From contig JAHRWI010000367.1 of NCBI GenBank assembly GCA_019090225.1, positions 1-7,274 on the forward strand: a stretch of 7,274 nt of DNA, in the 5' to 3' direction. The notes below the pieces were generated by a model. The model made no database searches. It was given only the letters and a program-made list of their open reading frames with translations, and was not told the origin of the DNA. A program made the translations under genes and the position numbers. The DNA is from Porticoccaceae bacterium (GTDB taxonomy: Bacteria; Pseudomonadota; Gammaproteobacteria; Pseudomonadales; Porticoccaceae). Positions 5,625-7,274 of the stretch are shown piece by piece. Position 1 is the stretch's first letter; the number at the start of each line of letters is the position of its first letter.

Positions 5625-5957
5625 TTATATGGCCTTAATGGTGCCTTTAGGCAGCACCGCATGAATAGCAGCGCGCTGAAACTTTAACTCCACTGTGTCG
5701 GAGACTTCGAGAACGAGATATTCACCATCTATTTTTCCGATCTTGCCGAGAATCCCACTATTGGTCACCACCTCGTCACCCTTGGCTAAGTTTTCGACCA
5801 GGGATCTGTGCTCTTTTGAACGCTTGCGCTGCGGGCGGATAATCATCAAGTACATAAACAAAAATAATCCACCGAACATAACAACGGTGATCAGCGGATT
5901 AGGCTCACCGGGCGCAACGGCAGGGGCGGCCATGGCTGAAGGGATAAAAAATGACAT
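5625..5957 (-). CDS. yajC: Sec translocon accessory protein YajC
   Basis: This is a 110-residue single-pass inner-membrane protein that associates with SecDF and helps Sec-dependent export. A short Ala/Pro-rich N-terminus is followed by one hydrophobic segment (about 21-40), then the basic RPQRKRSKEH motif (41-50) marking the cytoplasmic face, and a small domain with GDEVVTNSGILGKIGKI (60-76), all standard for YajC. Length is normal. The ATG at 5955-5957 has AAGAGG 7 nt upstream. Its context is odd: YajC is usually followed by secD and secF, often after tgt, yet here it is flanked by bcp and dcyD, and no sec or tgt sequence is in the window. The protein looks intact. It may be the only copy, relocated, or a second copy. 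Confidence 0.92.
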   Translation of the reverse strand: MSFFIPSAMAAPAVAPGEPNPLITVVMFGGLFLFMYLMIIRPQRKRSKEHRSLVENLAKGDEVVTNSGILGKIGKIDGEYLVLEVSDTVELKFQRAAIHAVLPKGTIKAI

Positions 5958-5970
5958 AGGTGTGCCTCTT

Positions 5971-6011
5971 AATTAAAAACAAACAAAGATGGTAAGGGCC
6001 GGGTATGCCCC
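5971..6011 (-). terminator. Candidate terminator after bcp
   Basis: On the minus strand a GGGGC/GCCCU stem (6007-6011 with 5995-5999) closes a 7-nt loop, followed after several bases by a U-rich tract interrupted by G and A (5971-5989). It begins 10 bp after the bcp stop. The short stem and imperfect U-run make it weak; it also lies just before the yajC SD. Confidence 0.33.
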
Positions 6012-6021
6012 AGAGTTTAAA

Positions 6022-6498
6022 TCAGACCAGGTTTTCTACAATCCAGTCCAGGGTATCTTGATGATGGGTTTTGGTTTTGACTTTAGCCATCACGTACTTC
6101 AGGCGGCCATCCTTACCAATAATAAAGGTCGTGCGCAGTATGCCCATATATTCCCGGCCCATAAATTTCTTCAAGTCCCAGACACCGTATTTATCAGCCA
6201 CGGCGTGATCTTCATCTGATAGCAGATCAAAATTTAAAGACTGTTTAGTTTCAAAGTTAACTAAACGTTTGATGGGGTCGGGGCTAAGACCCAGCACCAC
6301 GGTATCAAGTTTTTCAAAGTCGTCCCGAGCATCGCGAATACCACAGGCCTGGACAATACAGCCCGGAGTTTGCGCTTTGGGATAGAAATAGAGTACGACA
6401 TTTTTTTTATCTCGAAAATCTTTCAGGGAGACATCTTCTTCCCGTTGATTCTTGAGTTTAAAGGCCGGTGCAATATTGCCAATTTTTGGAAATGCCAT
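6022..6498 (-). CDS. bcp: Thioredoxin-dependent peroxiredoxin, Bcp/PrxQ type
   Basis: This 158-residue cytoplasmic peroxiredoxin reduces hydrogen peroxide and organic hydroperoxides using thioredoxin. The AhpC/TSA thioredoxin fold is complete. The active-site segment YPKAQTPGC gives P40, T44 and peroxidatic C47, with the resolving C52 five residues later as in atypical 2-Cys Bcp/PrxQ proteins, and the conserved arginine R122 in LRTTFIIG. The start is placed at ATG 6496-6498 because AGGAGA lies 6 nt upstream and MAFPKIGNIAPAF is a normal Bcp start. An earlier in-frame GTG at 6517-6519 would put the SD inside the coding sequence and add seven residues unlike the family. It lies downstream of mdh across a 165-bp gap that holds tandem repeats and a possible terminator, so it probably has its own promoter. 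Confidence 0.93.
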   Translation of the reverse strand: MAFPKIGNIAPAFKLKNQREEDVSLKDFRDKKNVVLYFYPKAQTPGCIVQACGIRDARDDFEKLDTVVLGLSPDPIKRLVNFETKQSLNFDLLSDEDHAVADKYGVWDLKKFMGREYMGILRTTFIIGKDGRLKYVMAKVKTKTHHQDTLDWIVENLV

Positions 6499-6504
6499 AC
6501 TTGT

Positions 6505-6510
6505 TCTCCT
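6505..6510 (-). promoter_or_regulatory. Ribosome binding site of bcp
   Basis: AGGAGA on the minus strand lies 6 nt before the ATG at 6496-6498. It decides this start over an in-frame GTG 21 bp upstream, which has no SD. Confidence 0.8.
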
Positions 6511-6564
6511 GGTATTCACTACCCTGACACTGATTTTCCGAGCGTTGCTTTTCTTAACGAAAGG

Positions 6565-6613
6565 AAAAACAGGAGCCCTTATTCAATCTTGTCTCAAGGC
6601 CGTGCTGTTTTTT
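6565..6613. terminator. Candidate bidirectional terminator downstream of mdh
   Basis: AAAAACAG (6565-6572) pairs with CTGTTTTT (6605-6612), and inside it GCCCTT (6575-6580) pairs with AAGGCC (6596-6601) except for one C-C mismatch. On the minus strand this gives an A-run, a GC-containing stem and a U-run, beginning about 50 bp after the mdh stop; the symmetry would also work on the plus strand. The internal loop and mismatch lower confidence. Confidence 0.4.
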
Positions 6614-6656
6614 AGCTCCTAAGCTTCCTATACCTAAGCTTATTATGCTTAAGTTT
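6612..6656. repeat. Degenerate 15-bp tandem repeat, three units
   Basis: Read on the minus strand, three 15-bp units start AAACTTAAG (6642-6656), AAGCTTAGG (6627-6641) and AAGCTTAGG (6612-6626). The last two share their first nine bases; the first diverges at two of those nine. Each contains a palindromic AAGCTT or CTTAAG core. The array begins 7 bp after the mdh stop and ends at the candidate terminator. It is noncoding as far as I can see. Confidence 0.55.
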
Positions 6657-6663
6657 GTTGTTC

Positions 6664-7274
6664 TCAAGGAAGGAGATGTTGTACTGCGTCGCGCTCTTCA
6701 GTGAGTTCTTGCTGTGTGGCCTGCATTTTAGTACGGGAAAACTCATTGATTTCGAGACCCTGAACAATTTGCCAATCCCCGTCCTTGCAGACACAGGGGA
6801 AGGAATAGATTAGCCCTTCGGTAATACCGTAGCTACCATCGCTGTAGACACCCATACTGGTCCAGTCATTCTCCGCTGTACCCGTGGCCCACGTGCGCAT
6901 ATGGCCTATGGCCGCATTGGCTGCTGATGCTGCGCTGGATGCACCTCGGGCTTTGATAATCGCTGCGCCACGCTGTTGTACCGTAGGAATAAAGTCATTT
7001 TCGTACCAGCTTTGCTCGACTTTATCGCTGGCCCTTTCGCCGGATACTTTAGCGTTATACAAATCAGGATACTGAGTCGCCGAGTGATTGCCCCAAATGG
7101 TCATATTGGAGACCGCGTGAATGGTGGTGCCGGTTTTTTGCGCCAATTGAGTCATAGAGCGATTGTGATCAAGGCGGGTCATGGCGGTGAATTGCCGTGG
7201 GTTAATATCCGGCGCATTACGCTGGGCGATCAAGGCATTGGTGTTGGCCGGATTACCCACTACCAGAACCTTTA
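6664..7274 (-). CDS. mdh: Malate dehydrogenase, C-terminal part (runs off window)
   Basis: The last 202 residues of NAD-dependent malate dehydrogenase are present, with the stop at 6664-6666. The reading frame is open through the right edge, so roughly the first 125 residues of a protein of about 326 lie outside. The enzyme interconverts malate and oxaloacetate in the TCA cycle. Visible motifs are KVLVVGNPANTNA at the edge (substrate/cofactor-loop Asn), TRLDHNRS with the catalytic Asp and substrate-binding Arg, and the catalytic His in MTIWGNHSATQYPD. The long KVEQSWYENDFIPTVQQRG segment and SSAASAANAAI are typical of the type-2 (COG0039) MDH found in Burkholderia, Legionella and many marine gammaproteobacteria, not the shorter E. 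coli Mdh. A GTG at 7258-7260 is internal and not a start. Downstream are tandem repeats, a candidate terminator and bcp. Confidence 0.95.
   Translation of the reverse strand, partial: KVLVVGNPANTNALIAQRNAPDINPRQFTAMTRLDHNRSMTQLAQKTGTTIHAVSNMTIWGNHSATQYPDLYNAKVSGERASDKVEQSWYENDFIPTVQQRGAAIIKARGASSAASAANAAIGHMRTWATGTAENDWTSMGVYSDGSYGITEGLIYSFPCVCKDGDWQIVQGLEINEFSRTKMQATQQELTEERDAVQHLLP

Noticed and set aside
6499..6519. Longer bcp starting at GTG 6517-6519
   Set aside because: The extra seven codons contain the SD of the downstream ATG and do not resemble Bcp N-termini.
6612..6794. A 60-residue minus-strand frame with a repetitive Lys/Leu/Arg tail
   Set aside because: It overlaps the end of mdh in a different frame, has no SD, and its repetitive tail is only the translation of the 15-bp DNA repeat.
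1..7274. Defence system, CRISPR array, prophage, tRNA or toxin-antitoxin module
   Set aside because: Every sizeable gene is a recognisable housekeeping or metabolic family; no spaced repeats of CRISPR size, tRNA cloverleaf, integrase or paired small ORFs were seen.

Overview
The window looks like the end of a chromosomal contig from a gammaproteobacterium. This is inferred from the proteins. ThrH, CysB and the cytosolic 5'-nucleotidase closely resemble Pseudomonas-type versions. The order cysB-thrH-pabB recalls the Pseudomonas neighbourhood, while the type-2 (COG0039) malate dehydrogenase and the moderate base composition fit a marine Pseudomonadales/Cellvibrionales-like bacterium better than Pseudomonas itself. 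No species can be named from sequence alone. The first 38 bases are not genomic: bases 6-38 are the Illumina Nextera Read-1 transposase adapter.

Layout: after the adapter, 39-188 (+) is the C-terminal end of pabB. It is the only plus-strand gene and converges on thrH with 12 bp between stops. All other genes are on the minus strand and read, in transcription order from the right edge: mdh (partial, runs off the window), bcp, yajC, dcyD-type D-cysteine desulfhydrase, an AGCS-family amino acid:cation symporter, a cytosolic-type 5'-nucleotidase, cysB and thrH. Gaps are 64-165 bp. Most genes show their own Shine-Dalgarno (SD) sequence and several gaps hold hairpins or short repeats, so this looks like a row of mostly independent small units rather than one tight operon.

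How the genes may work together: the left half leans towards serine, cysteine and folate metabolism. ThrH can make serine, CysB is the master activator of cysteine biosynthesis, DcyD degrades D-cysteine to pyruvate, H2S and ammonia, and an alanine/glycine-type symporter lies just downstream of dcyD. PabB supplies p-aminobenzoate for folate. On the right, mdh (TCA cycle), bcp (peroxide defence) and yajC (Sec accessory) are housekeeping genes.

The intergenic DNA holds most of the unexplained structure: three 10-bp direct repeats before the nucleotidase, a tandem duplication of the dcyD ribosome-binding site, an inverted repeat further upstream of dcyD, a pair of hairpins at the dcyD 3' end, and a degenerate 15-bp tandem repeat next to a candidate bidirectional terminator after mdh. 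I see no mobile element, CRISPR array, RNA gene, prophage or defence system, and no convincing undescribed system. No stretch longer than 300 bp lacks a gene.
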